Origin: Dendrophyllia cribrosa
Taxonomy: Eukaryota > Cnidaria > Anthozoa > Scleractinia > Dendrophylliidae
DNA length: 64,000 nucleotides
Direction of reading: 5' to 3'
NCBI GenBank assembly: GCA_024195265.1
Contig: JAJLRJ010000001.1
Span: forward strand, 7,610,357 to 7,674,356
Shown: positions 1 to 8,606 of the stretch, in pieces
How positions within the stretch are numbered: position 1 is the first letter of the stretch
How the letters are laid out: every line of letters begins with the position of its first letter
Position numbers and translations under genes: made by a program
The notes under the pieces: model-generated
The model's input: the letters and a program-made list of their open reading frames with translations, nothing else
Told to the model about the DNA's origin: nothing
The model's database searches: none

Positions 1-468
1 CGAGAGTTTTTACACTTGATAATACACGTGCTGCGAGTTTTTTGAATGGCTTCAAAAACGTTCTTTCAAAAGCGTGTCCCTTCGGAATTAAAACAATTGC
101 GCTTTTGTGGAAAGAGGAAATTAGCATACGAGAAAAACAAGTAGACTAGACTGATTAGCATACAACACATGTTCCACGTCTTCGACGAAGTGACCATTGC
201 TTCCCTGCTCCTGTCGAAAGTTTTGGGATTTTAAAGTTCTGAGGGAAAACATCTACTGAAAAACGCTATACCAAAGTTGTCAGGTACGGTAGATAAAACG
301 GCTGACAATTTTTTTTCGGAGTTGAGAACGAGTAAAAATAAGCAGCTTGCATCTCCGAACCAGTCGCTTACCTGGCAATTTACACGAGGGCGCTGGCGTC
401 ATTCAAATAACGGCTCACTTGTTAAACTGTTGGTTGTTTATTTTGTTGAGAAGATTCCAAATAGAATG
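1..468. other. Left flank of the Polinton, no gene seen
   Basis: AT-rich host sequence with no convincing coding region. The one open stretch (277-522, plus strand) begins with TTG, has no recognisable motif and runs into the element's terminal palindrome, so it is not taken as a gene. Confidence 0.6.
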
Positions 469-473
469 GCGAA
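469..473. repeat. Target-site duplication, left (GCGAA)
   Basis: GCGAA lies directly before the first base of the left inverted repeat and is repeated directly after the last base of the right one (18512-18516). Confidence 0.75.
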
Positions 474-595
474 AGTAGTGAGTACAGTGCTAACCGGGGA
501 CCACCACGACATATCAAAATAAGGCCTCCTCGCCGGCTCGGAGCCCTTATTCTGATATGTCGTGGTTATCCCCGGTTAGCACTGTACTCACTACT
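474..595. repeat. Terminal palindrome, left (hairpin-forming, 122 bp)
   Basis: The sequence starts AGTAGTGAGTACAGTGC and ends with its reverse complement GCACTGTACTCACTACT. The arms match apart from a few positions (for example GGACCACC opposite GGTTATCC) and a central GC-rich part near 525-545. The extruded strand could form a long hairpin. Confidence 0.9.
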
Positions 596-664
596 AGTTG
601 TTAGCAATCTTGCACACAACCCGGCAGCACAACCACACCGGCCTGGTTTAGCCAATTGAAGAAA
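474..664 (+). repeat. Left terminal inverted repeat
   Basis: Nearly identical to the reverse complement of 18321-18511. The outer 122 bp are an imperfect palindrome and the inner part runs through the AGCCAATTGAAGAAA segment. Weaker similarity continues inward through a TATATACCC box to the start codon of the first gene. Confidence 0.93.
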
Positions 665-674
665 TCCCACCCCT

Positions 675-690
675 GTATATACCCACCCAC
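675..690 (+). promoter_or_regulatory. TATATAC box, YqaJ gene
   Basis: GTATATACCCACCC ends a few bases before the ATG at 691. It is an example of the box shared by most genes of the element. Confidence 0.7.
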
Positions 691-1587
691 ATGGCAATGG
701 CAAACGTGAAAGCTTTCAAGAGATTCCTGAAATCGCGTGAAACAGGCCTGATCCAAAAGAGCGAAGAATGGGTCAAAGCCTGACAAAACACACTCGGTGC
801 ATCGGAGATCTCTGCCTTGACAGGATCTTCACCATTTGAGAGTAAGTCAAGCCTAATTCGCAAAAAAGTAAAGCCCATTGATATGAGCAAGAATGTGGCC
901 TGCGTTTGGGGCACATTATTTGAGCCTCTAGTCCGTGAATACTTTGAGAAGAAACACTCTGTCAAAGTTTTCGGATATAAGGGCTCTCTAAATCTTGCAA
1001 AGGATCACCCTCTTTTTGGGAAGGTCACTTGCAGTCCAGACGGATACTTCTCACACAAAGACAAGATGATTGTCTTGTTAGAGTTCAAGTGCCCTTACAC
1101 CAGGAAGATCACAGTCAATAGAATTCCTAAACAATACCGTGATCAAATACAAACCGGTCTTGCTCTCAGCGGTGAGAGAGTTAACAAAGGCTTGTTTGTC
1201 GATGCCTATTTCAGAATGTGTTCTTTGAAGCAGCTTAGTCTTAGCCTTGAACACAATTCTTTGCCAAACAAATGGGTTGTACACAAAACAAAAAACCCAT
1301 CAGCACTCGCCTGTGGTATTTACATTCTATCTTGCAAGCAAAAATTATTTCCAGATCAAACAAAATTACTTAACCTCGGCGCAACAAAATCAACAGTAAT
1401 GTTTGAAAAAATTATGAGAGGAATTTCATCGGGGGATATCTTGTGTAGTGGAAATTGGTTTTATATGGAATACGATGAGGATCAGAAACTAGGCGATAAA
1501 GATTATTTGAAGGACATAGGCAGAAGGACATTCAGAGAAGACTGGCCCCCAAACTATTCTTCTTCGCATGGAAGCTGCTGGATATAA
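691..1587 (+). pseudogene. YqaJ-like viral exonuclease (lambda-exonuclease fold), broken
   Basis: A DNA end-processing nuclease of the YqaJ family, thought to support recombination or replication of virus-like elements. Counting from the TTG at 817, the nuclease signature is visible: G32 and E36 in a WGTLFEP motif, D75 in SPDG, the E89-x-K91 pair in LEFKC, and Q112 in QIQTG. The promoter box and first ATG (691) lie upstream. The frame from 691 meets a TGA at 781-783 (codon 31) and stays open, in the same frame, to 1587. The family's N-terminal ALTG-type helix lies just after the stop, so this is one gene interrupted by a nonsense codon, not a gene starting at 817. The C-terminus is uncertain: other frames remain open after about 1555, suggesting an added frameshift. 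The nuclease assignment is firm; activity is unlikely. Confidence 0.8.
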
Positions 1588-1619
1588 CAGAAATTTGGGA
1601 AACAAAACAACCAAACTTC

Positions 1620-1826
1620 TTGGATGGCATTCAGGAATCAGTCAACAGCTTCCATGATAGTTTGGTAAAACAAAAACAAATCACCCCTGTCAAAACCTGT
1701 CCAAACAATTTGGTTGATGACAGTGCAGTTATGGAAGCCTTCTTACTCTCAAAGTTGAGCCAATTGGAGAAATATCATCCCACGTATATACCAAACCAAC
1801 ATGGCAATGACGGCTCAAGGACTTGA
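1620..1826 (+). pseudogene. Possible C-terminal remnant of the YqaJ gene
   Basis: A 68-codon open frame lies directly after the nuclease frame but in another phase. It has no TATATAC box and its last codons read through the promoter and start of the next gene. It may be the displaced C-terminus of the nuclease, or nothing. A third frame is also open for about 30 codons from 1560, so the true continuation cannot be decided by reading. Confidence 0.25.
1784..1800 (+). promoter_or_regulatory. TATATAC box with TIR-derived surroundings
   Basis: GTATATACC lies 8 bp before the ATG at 1801. The stretch from about 1758 (AGCCAATTGGAGAAAT, then CCCAC) to the start codon resembles the inner end of the terminal repeats and the leader at 691. 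Confidence 0.65.
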
Positions 1827-2259
1827 CTTCAATCCAAAGAATCAAGACTACTTCGGCAAATGGTTGCTGTCTTTTGGTGAATCCCATTGGGACTACTTAC
1901 CAGACATGATCAAGGATTACATCCTTGAACTGGTTGAAAGGAGTATCCAGCGTGACTTAGCTGCCAGGGCCCTTCATCAACACAGGATGAAATCTGTATG
2001 CTTTTCAATAAAAAATCATCATCACTGGGAACACCTTTGCCATTTCCGTTTATTCACTTCACAAACATGTGATGAATGCCAAGAATACTTCTCGCCAGAA
2101 GTGGACATGGGCAGGCACAGGGGCATTTGTCCTGGCATGACGTTTTATAGAGCTTTTCAGGGGGCATTGATGTTTACAGGCATCGACAGTGATGACGAGG
2201 AAGATTATGATGGCCCAAGTGCTCACGAAAGTTTCTATGGCAGTGCTCACTCAACGTGA
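1801..2259 (+). CDS. Small zinc-finger protein, function unknown
   Basis: A 152-aa protein I cannot name. It has one probable zinc site, C90-x2-C93-x12-H106-x3-C110, and an acidic tail (IDSDDEEDYD). The region before the finger is rich in His (KNHHHWEHLCHF) and predicted helical. The start is supported by the TATATACC box 8 bp upstream. Its first residues, MAM, match those at both ends of the element because the leader is a copy of the TIR-linked promoter. The 3' end overlaps the end of the convergent gene at 2247 by 13 bp. A nucleic-acid-binding or regulatory role would fit the zinc finger but is inference. Confidence 0.75.
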   Translation: MAMTAQGLDFNPKNQDYFGKWLLSFGESHWDYLPDMIKDYILELVERSIQRDLAARALHQHRMKSVCFSIKNHHHWEHLCHFRLFTSQTCDECQEYFSPEVDMGRHRGICPGMTFYRAFQGALMFTGIDSDDEEDYDGPSAHESFYGSAHST

Positions 2260-2939
2260 CCCATCTTTTCAAGCATGATCTTCCAGTTTTGTTCATGCTT
2301 CCACATTGATTTTTCTGGGACTTGCAGCCAGAAGTAATTGACAAGCTGTTGTGGCCCTTTTATCGCATCCAAGATTTTGTGGGCCACAAAGGGCATAGAG
2401 ATTCTTTCCGGTAGATGTTCTTCGATAAATTTGAATGTCTCATTTGCATGTTGTATTTCATCATAGGACAAGCAGAAGTAGGGTTCACAAATTTTCAGAT
2501 GTTTGTTGAGATAGGTTTTGAAGTTGTAGCGTTTGGTGGGCCTTCTTTTTTTGGTAATTTTGTAATCACCACCATAGAGCCCGTTGTAATCGAATGTCAC
2601 ACCATCCAGGGGTTCTAAGAGACCGCAGTCCTCACAGCAAAGTTCTGATGAAAACATCCTGAGGTTTAATTTGCCTTTGCAGTTTTGGCAAAATTTTATC
2701 CTTTCATTCAAAAGGGTGAAAGGTGAGTTTGGAGGGTATTGTGCCTCGGTAGAAAGATACTCCTTGATGATATGAAGGCGTTCTGACAGGTTTGAACGCC
2801 GTATTTCCTTGGTGTAGTTTTCGAGTGAGCGCAGGAGGATAAATTTATATTCTTTATCAAGCTCATCGAGTTTGGTTTTGTATTCGCCTTTAGTGTCCAA
2901 GGACCGAACATCAGTCAGTTGGTTAGCGAACTTCTCCAT
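2247..2939 (-). CDS. Possible VLTF3-like late transcription factor (zinc ribbon)
   Basis: A 230-aa protein with a clear zinc ribbon, C84-x2-C87 and C102-x2-C105, followed by a basic Tyr-containing stretch (KKRRPTKRYNFKTYL) and a helical C-terminus. That order, zinc ribbon then a Y-x-R-type helical region, resembles the poxvirus and giant-virus VLTF3 family, which activates late viral promoters. The similarity is weak by eye, so the family call is tentative. Its own upstream region (2940-2970) has no good TATATAC box, unlike most other genes here, which would suit an early-expressed regulator. It is convergent with the zinc-finger gene. Alternative: an unrelated zinc-ribbon protein. Confidence 0.45.
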   Translation of the reverse strand: MEKFANQLTDVRSLDTKGEYKTKLDELDKEYKFILLRSLENYTKEIRRSNLSERLHIIKEYLSTEAQYPPNSPFTLLNERIKFCQNCKGKLNLRMFSSELCCEDCGLLEPLDGVTFDYNGLYGGDYKITKKRRPTKRYNFKTYLNKHLKICEPYFCLSYDEIQHANETFKFIEEHLPERISMPFVAHKILDAIKGPQQLVNYFWLQVPEKSMWKHEQNWKIMLEKMGHVE

Positions 2940-3018
2940 GGTTGTACACAGCCGGGGTTATGTATTCAATTGGGCGCAAATGATCTATCCTTAGAAATGT
3001 AGAGATTAAAACCTGAAT

Positions 3019-3705
3019 TTAATCTCTCAAATCGGACTTGGATGCTGCGGTGAGAAGACTTATCTTTTTTTGAAACTCTTGTTTGACTTCCTTGCGAAGT
3101 TCGTTTTTGAGTTTCTCGAGGTCTGGCGCTTGTGTTTGAGTGGCAACGTCTTTTTTTGACCTAACACCATCCCTGATTGCAGCTTTGAGTTCGTGATATT
3201 TTTCCACCTCACGAGTAATTATGGCGAATTCTGTATCACTGATCCTCTTGTCTTCCAGAGCCCTTGAGACCAGTTCATTGACAGAGTTGCGTTTAGCCAG
3301 GGCCAGTGTGTAGATATTCTCGTGTTTGGTCACTTTACGCTCTAATCGCTTGTTGGCAGCTGTAAAACCAACAGAGGACAGCCCACAGAGGGTCGCGACG
3401 CCAGCAAGTGCTGGACTTGCAATAATTCCGAACCCAGTTAATGCAGTGGCAAGGGCCCCTGATGACAGCCCGACAGAAAGCGACCCAAGCCCAACCGCCG
3501 AGTAATGAACTAATGATTGGGTTCGTTTGTATTTCTTTGCGACCTGACGGTAATGCTCGGCTTCGTCAGACAGCTCTTTAAGCAAGTCAGAGATTTTTTT
3601 GAGCCGGAAATCTTCTGCATTGATTTGAGTGATCTCACGCATAGGGTATAGCTGTTGTGTCTCGCCGTATTCGGGGGCCGATGGAAGCACATTGGCAGAA
3701 CTCAT
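3019..3705 (-). CDS. Glycine/alanine-rich membrane-hairpin protein with flanking coiled coils
   Basis: A 228-aa protein of unknown function. Residues about 35-70 form a charged helix. Residues about 70-120 are a long Gly/Ser/Ala-rich hydrophobic stretch that looks like two membrane helices or a glycine zipper. Residues about 120-165 and 190-225 are again charged and coiled-coil-like. I recognise the type as a recurrent uncharacterised protein of cnidarian Polintons. A membrane or internal-virion role is inference. The start is fixed by a strong box (3711-3726 on the plus strand, TATATATACCCC on the coding strand) 5 bp upstream. Confidence 0.8.
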   Translation of the reverse strand: MSSANVLPSAPEYGETQQLYPMREITQINAEDFRLKKISDLLKELSDEAEHYRQVAKKYKRTQSLVHYSAVGLGSLSVGLSSGALATALTGFGIIASPALAGVATLCGLSSVGFTAANKRLERKVTKHENIYTLALAKRNSVNELVSRALEDKRISDTEFAIITREVEKYHELKAAIRDGVRSKKDVATQTQAPDLEKLKNELRKEVKQEFQKKISLLTAASKSDLRD

Positions 3706-3710
3706 GGCGT

Positions 3711-3726
3711 GGGGTATATATATGAT
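3711..3726 (-). promoter_or_regulatory. TATATATACCCC box
   Basis: On the minus strand ATCATATATATACCCC lies 5 bp upstream of the ATG at 3705. It is nearly identical to the boxes at 4421 and 11711. Confidence 0.75.
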
Positions 3727-3729
3727 TTT

Positions 3730-4410
3730 TTAATTTATCTCTATGTCAAGATTAAAAGGTAAGCCGTTGAAGTCGAATGGGTTTCCGTGATCATCTTTGA
3801 TTGAAACTGTTAAACTATGTACAAAATTGATAGATGCTGTCCTAATAAAGGCATGCTGTGTTGTTTGCCAATAGTTAATTAACTCATTGGGAGAGAACTC
3901 AGCATTAATGTAAATTTTTGCTAAAACAGACGAAGGTTTACCATTAACTAAGCTTTGTTCTTTATCGACAAGATCACAGTGAATGTAATAGAAGTCTGGT
4001 TCCCTTATATTATTAATGTATGTCGCCTCAGTCTGTAATTTAGGCCCTACGCCTAATAATTTAGACAAAGCAGGATTTAGTTCTACCTCATTAGGAAAAT
4101 CTTTGTTTATAATCATTAACGCATTGACTTCCTTGAAATCAACTGTTAATTTTACTGGTTGCTTATAGAATAGGCTATTTATATGATTAGCAAAGTAGAA
4201 TGGGGTGTAGTTCCCTGGGGGTAATGTCAAGACAGTGCCTGTTCTATTTCCATCAGTGGTAAACCATGTTATTGTTCCCTCTGTTTTCAAATTATACCAC
4301 GATTTGTGAATCGTGCACCAGATAAGCCGGATGGTGCTCGGCTTCAGAAGCGGCTGATCAAAGTAAATGGTGCAAGGATTCGAATGTGCGCAAATTCTTA
4401 GCATAACCAT
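3730..4410 (-). CDS. Structural-type protein A (paralogue pair, candidate penton/minor capsid)
   Basis: A 226-aa protein, clearly paralogous to the next gene upstream. Both share a START-like N-terminus (NPxTIYFxxPLxKPSxIRL), a middle HCDLVDKEQ-x-L-x-NGKPS motif and a C-terminal FDFNGxP followed by xIEIN. The alternation of hydrophobic and polar residues suggests a beta-rich fold. In Polintons the second capsid component is a single-jelly-roll penton-like protein, and these are my best candidates for it. That role is inference, not motif-proven. A strong TATATATACCCAC box (4421-4436) lies just upstream. No lesion is visible. Confidence 0.8.
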   Translation of the reverse strand: MVMLRICAHSNPCTIYFDQPLLKPSTIRLIWCTIHKSWYNLKTEGTITWFTTDGNRTGTVLTLPPGNYTPFYFANHINSLFYKQPVKLTVDFKEVNALMIINKDFPNEVELNPALSKLLGVGPKLQTEATYINNIREPDFYYIHCDLVDKEQSLVNGKPSSVLAKIYINAEFSPNELINYWQTTQHAFIRTASINFVHSLTVSIKDDHGNPFDFNGLPFNLDIEIN

Positions 4411-4420
4411 TGCACTGTTG

Positions 4421-4436
4421 TGGGTATATATATGAT
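4421..4436 (-). promoter_or_regulatory. TATATATACCCAC box
   Basis: On the minus strand ATCATATATATACCCA lies 10 bp upstream of the ATG at 4410, in the short gap between the two paralogues. Confidence 0.75.
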
Positions 4437-4438
4437 TT

Positions 4439-5113
4439 TTAATTTATCTCAACTTCAAATTCTAAGGGCCTACCATTGAAGTCAAAGAGGTCATTGTTCT
4501 CATCCCTCACGGACAGTGTTATGCTGTTTACATAATCACCGGCCGATACGTCACGCAAGACGTTCTGCTGTGTGGTTTCGTAAAACACCTTCTCAAAGGG
4601 TTTTCCACGAATATCAAACCGAGCTAAAACTGTCGAAGGCTTACCATTGAGGAGGTTTTGTTCTTTATCAACCAGATCACAGTGGATGAAGTAAGTGCTT
4701 GGTGACCTTAAACGCTTGACGAAGGTTATTAGCATCAATACAGGCCTTATGCCAAGCAATTCTGCCAGATTGTTACTAAACTTCACACTGTTGCTGTTAT
4801 TCGTAATGACCATGGCTCCGTATGGTGAGTTTGTTTCAATTGTTAGATTTAAACGGCTGATATTGGTTTTTAGGCTTTCAAAGTCCTTCGCTAAACTCTC
4901 AATAGTGTGATGGCCTGGAAGTAAGGTTGCCACGTCACGAGTTGAACCATTAGGGGGGTGGTCTGCTGGTGAAATCTTTGCTTCTTCTTTCAAAGTATGC
5001 CACGAGTTGAAAATTGAGCAAGAGACAAGCCGGATATAACTCGGTTTCGGCAGTGGGTGCTCGAAGTAGATCGTGTGAGGGTTCGAAGACGTGACGATTG
5101 TTAACACAACCAT
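4439..5113 (-). CDS. Structural-type protein B (paralogue of the adjacent gene)
   Basis: A protein of about 224 aa, paralogous along its whole length to the one encoded at 3730-4410. The shared blocks are NPHTIYFEHPLPKPS near the N-terminus, HCDLVDKEQNLLNGKPS in the middle and FDFNGRPLEFEVEIN at the end. The frame is open further upstream to 5164, but the ATG at 5113 aligns with the paralogue's start and lies 11 bp after a TATATACC box, so it is chosen. It is divergent from the gene at 5167. A beta-rich penton or minor-capsid role is likely but unproven. The two copies differ widely, so the duplication is old. Confidence 0.8.
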   Translation of the reverse strand: MVVLTIVTSSNPHTIYFEHPLPKPSYIRLVSCSIFNSWHTLKEEAKISPADHPPNGSTRDVATLLPGHHTIESLAKDFESLKTNISRLNLTIETNSPYGAMVITNNSNSVKFSNNLAELLGIRPVLMLITFVKRLRSPSTYFIHCDLVDKEQNLLNGKPSTVLARFDIRGKPFEKVFYETTQQNVLRDVSAGDYVNSITLSVRDENNDLFDFNGRPLEFEVEIN

Positions 5114-5166
5114 GACAGATGCGAGGTATATAATTACACATTTAAAAATTATAATTATATACAATC
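5114..5166. promoter_or_regulatory. Divergent promoter, 53 bp
   Basis: It serves the minus-strand gene starting at 5113 (ATTATATACC on that strand, 5125-5134) and the plus-strand gene at 5167 (ATTATATACAATC). The centre is almost pure A/T. Confidence 0.7.
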
Positions 5167-6987
5167 ATGTTTGGCGGACGGCCTGGTGGATTTAATCCTA
5201 ATTCAAATCTTGGTATAAACATCGGCGGCCACAATTACGGACCCCCGCCTCCTTTTTATTCGCCTCCAAACGCCTATACCCATGTGGCGCCAAAGCCACC
5301 ACCTCCTAATCCTGAAATTGCTTGGATTAATTCGCCGGAGGCTGCCAAGCTCTCTGCTGCGGCCAAGGCCAAGGCAATCTCAGACTTCAAAAAGCGTTTC
5401 CCGCGCGCTGATATGTCACACTTTGAAGTGCAAGTAGAGTTTGGCGACGACCACAAAACCGCCACAGGGGAAGTGCTTTACAAAGAGGGCCAAGGCTCAT
5501 TGGCACTTATCACAGAAATAGCCCACAAAGATTGAACTGGCGCCGAAAGAGACGCTCTTGGCCTTGTCTATGATGGTGGTTTCCCTTATCAGTTATCGTT
5601 GGGACAACAAATGTTATCAATCCCGGCTGTTGCTTTCGACACCACAATAGACAAAGACATGATGATTGGCGCAATCTTAAATGACAAAGAGCAAAAGATT
5701 TACGTCACGCCGACTGATTATTTCACAACGAAATACAGAAATATCTTCAGGGACACGCAGATTTCATTCACAACCGCGAAATACGGCCGAAAGTGGATGG
5801 GCGGCCCTCATATGAGTTTTTGGCCGCAACAACTCTCTTTCGCGCTGTGGTGTGCAACAACCGGCTGTGGAATCTCGCGCGACATTCTCTTCGATAAGAA
5901 CTCCAGTCTATCCCTAACCCCACAGCTCCGGTCGTTTTACCGGTTTCACGTTTATTTCACAACAAGGCGAATTCTTTACCAGATGGGCGGGAAACAAAGC
6001 GTGAGTGTTTTGCCAGACGACCCTCCGTTCAACCAGAAAGACAACAAATACAACATCGACGCGTACAAGAAGCTTTGCATCGAGTTCGGTATCGACCCCA
6101 GTTCTGACTTCCGTTACACATACGGCAAGAACCACGGGCTTGGGAATGTCTACATTGGGGCTTATGGAGAGGGCAACATTTCTACCGATTACGATTATCC
6201 TGACCCCGATCTAGCTCTGTTCAATGATGAGCGCGTGACTGACAGAAAAGACCCCAACTATCGTGCCAGTGGAATATCTTTTGTCCGCAACGACCAAGGG
6301 GCGGACACCCAGTTCGAGCACTTTGTGCCAAATTACGCACAGGGGCTAACACAGCCAGGGCTCGCGCGTATGAACCAATCAATCGAGGCCTTTGTGTACT
6401 GCATTCTTGGCTCACAGGCCAAAACCCGCAGCAGCATCATTGGAAAAGGAGGCCGGGCGTTCGAAACGCAGAGAGTATTCCTCACCCATCTAGAGGAGGC
6501 CATAATACTGAACGACATCGCAACAAGCGTACAGCGTTACCAGCTTGCCATCCAAGCAACGAAAGTGCGCTTAGACTTTGCGACAGCACCCGGAAGCTGG
6601 CTCATGCCCTCGCGCATGATTATCAACACAGAGAGCGTGATCGGGTATAATAACAATCTACAGGAGGCAACGCAGGGGATGAAGCTGGGCGTGAACAGTG
6701 GTGTTAATCTGGGCACAAAAAAACCCTCCCTTCGCCACATGGACGGTGGCCCGACAAAAATCAATCCACCAAACAGTCACCCATCAAACCCGATACATCT
6801 CCAGGCCACACAGGCACAGGGCATCGCCCCACCAACACCCACACCCGCACCACAACCAGCACCCACCGCACCCGCACCACAACCAGCCCCAACACCCGCA
6901 CCACAGCCCGACTCACATCACGTCTCCAAGGCAGTCGTTGGTGTGGGGGCGATTGCTTTGGCAGGGCTTTTCGTTTGGTTGAGGTAG
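5167..6987 (+). pseudogene. Large tail-anchored Polinton protein, interrupted by one in-frame stop
   Basis: A frame of 607 codons. It has a Gly/Pro-rich N-terminus, a conserved core containing KWMGGP, ATTGCG, FRFHVYFTTRRILYQMGG, KNHGLG, RNDQGADTQF and GLTQPGLARMNQSIEAFVY motifs, a Pro/Ala/Gln/Thr-rich linker near residues 550-580, and a C-terminal hydrophobic segment of about 17 residues ending WLR. I recognise the core as a recurrent, uncharacterised protein of invertebrate Polintons. The tail suggests membrane anchoring, perhaps as a virion or entry-related protein; that is inference. A TGA at 5533-5535 (codon 123) breaks the frame, which stays open in the same phase to 6987. The second half has no TATATAC box of its own. 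Alternatively these could be two genes, but the shared phase argues against it. Confidence 0.8.
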
Positions 6988-7051
6988 TCGAAAATCAATG
7001 TAGCCTGACAATTTTTTTCGCTCCACTGAGTGAGTGCTCCCAAAAAAGTGT

Positions 7052-8562
7052 TCAAGACTTCGCACGCTTGGAGATCCTTTCAACAAGGAAGGCCACCACG
7101 GCAAGGATGAGCAGTCAGGCGTGTTCACCCAGAAAGGAGATGACCGACCCAGCCGCTTTGAAGATGAAGCTCACAATTGAGCCAATGAGGCCAGGCAGTG
7201 CGCTGGCTGCCTTTTTGCCAAGCTCTTTAAGCCCATTGCCAATAGCCTTTGTGGCCTTTGCCAGGCCGTTCAAGGTGGCGAGTACCACAGCGCTGATGGT
7301 GATGCCAGCTGCCAGAACTATCGCTTGCAGTGTCCATCCGTATTTCTTGAAGATTTCTCTGACCCTTTCTCTCAAAGACAGGGCTTGTTCCCTTTCTTGA
7401 ATCTGTGGTCTGAGCCTTGCCAGCTCTTCTTCTCGCTCAGCAACCCGGGCTTCCGCGGCTTCTCTTTCAGAGGGAGAAGTGTTCTCATCCTCAATCACGC
7501 GCTTGTCTTCTGCGATCTGTCGTTCAAGCTCGACTTCTCTTTCGTTTAACTCATCCAGGGATTTAGTTGAGTTTAGCCCTGCTTCCATTTCGTTTCTTTC
7601 CTTAACCTTGGCATAAACGCGTGATCTCTCTTCGTCCTCCTTTTTCTGTTCTTTGGCTAGTTCTTGGGCTTGTTTTTCTCTACTTCTTTTTTCAGGTTTT
7701 CAAGATCTCGTTGAAGATTCTTTATCACCATTTTTTTGCGGTCAATCTCGATTTGATTCTCAAGTCTTGAACCATGTTCTTCCTCAAGAGCATCCTTCAG
7801 CGCTTCTTCTCGCTCGATTCGGTTTCTGATGGTTTGCAGCTCATTTTCTTTTCGTTGTAGTTCCTCAACAACCTTTTCTTCCCCCTTCCGTTTTTCTTCT
7901 ACCTCCTTCTCTCTTTGTCTTTCTTCCCTTATTGATGCATTTTTTTCAGAGATAAGCTCTTCAGCGCTTGGGCCAAGGGATGTTTTGAACTTGTCTGTGA
8001 ACGATTTAAGAAAGCTTCCATCTTGCTTGAAAATGAGAGTTTCCCCGCCTTTTGGTCCAAAGGAAACTATTCTGCCAGAATTTCCTGGTTTTTTACCGAA
8101 ACCAATTGGGCCTAATTTCGCGATGTCTAGTTTTGGAAAGTGCTTTTTGATCCAGTCCATGGCTTTATCGATTCTCTCTGCTTTTTCATTTCCGTCTATG
8201 ATTTCTCCAAGTAGAGGGACGGTTTCAGGGTCACCTGGCAGCCCACTTTTTTCGTCAGGCATTGTATGCATTTCATGCTGTTCAAATGGTTGCGTGGTGT
8301 TGGGGTCAGTGTCTTTGTACTGGACCCATCGGCGGGCTTCTTGCTGTTGTTCTTCTGTCATTTGATCCCACCTGGGAGGCATCGTTTGCATTTCATGCTG
8401 CTCACCGTCATGGTATGGGGTGGATGTACCGCCTGGTTGAAAGGGTGTTGTTGTGTCAACTTCTTGTTCGGAATCATCATCGTCGTCATCATCGTGGTCA
8501 ATTCCATGGTCAACCCAAGGATTATCAGGCATATCTCCTGGATCAAAACCGCCTTCTGCCAT
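7052..8562 (-). pseudogene. Long coiled-coil protein with C-terminal membrane region, doubly broken
   Basis: One gene read as two frames. The start at 8562 follows a strong TATATACCCAC box. The first part has an acidic N-terminus (a run of Asp), a conserved KLGPIGFGKKPG region and a long charged coiled coil. The frame then shifts by one base at a T5 run on the plus strand (7673-7677), and the coiled coil continues in the other phase (MEAGLNSTKS...) into hydrophobic segments near TLQAIVLAAG and GLIGSIVSFIF. A TGA at 7115-7117 interrupts this frame, but the same phase continues as a further membrane segment and basic tail to a stop at 7052-7054. The second part has no promoter box. I know similar uncharacterised proteins from cnidarian Polintons; the function is unknown. 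The frameshift lies in a homopolymer and could be an assembly error. Confidence 0.75.
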
Positions 8563-8606
8563 CGTGGGTATATAAATATAAATTTTAAAAAACACAAATA
8601 TATACC
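8563..8606. promoter_or_regulatory. Divergent promoter, 44 bp (coiled-coil gene / capsid gene)
   Basis: The minus strand has TATATACCCACG directly before the ATG at 8562, and the plus strand has AAATATATACC directly before the ATG at 8607. Leaders can be only a few bases long. Confidence 0.75.

Noticed and set aside
277..522. ORF overlapping the left Polinton end
   Set aside because: It starts with TTG, shows no motif and ends inside the terminal palindrome.
5599..6987. Treating this as a separate gene
   Set aside because: It begins with TTG, has no TATATAC box and is in the same phase as the gene starting at 5167, so it is read as the second part of that gene.
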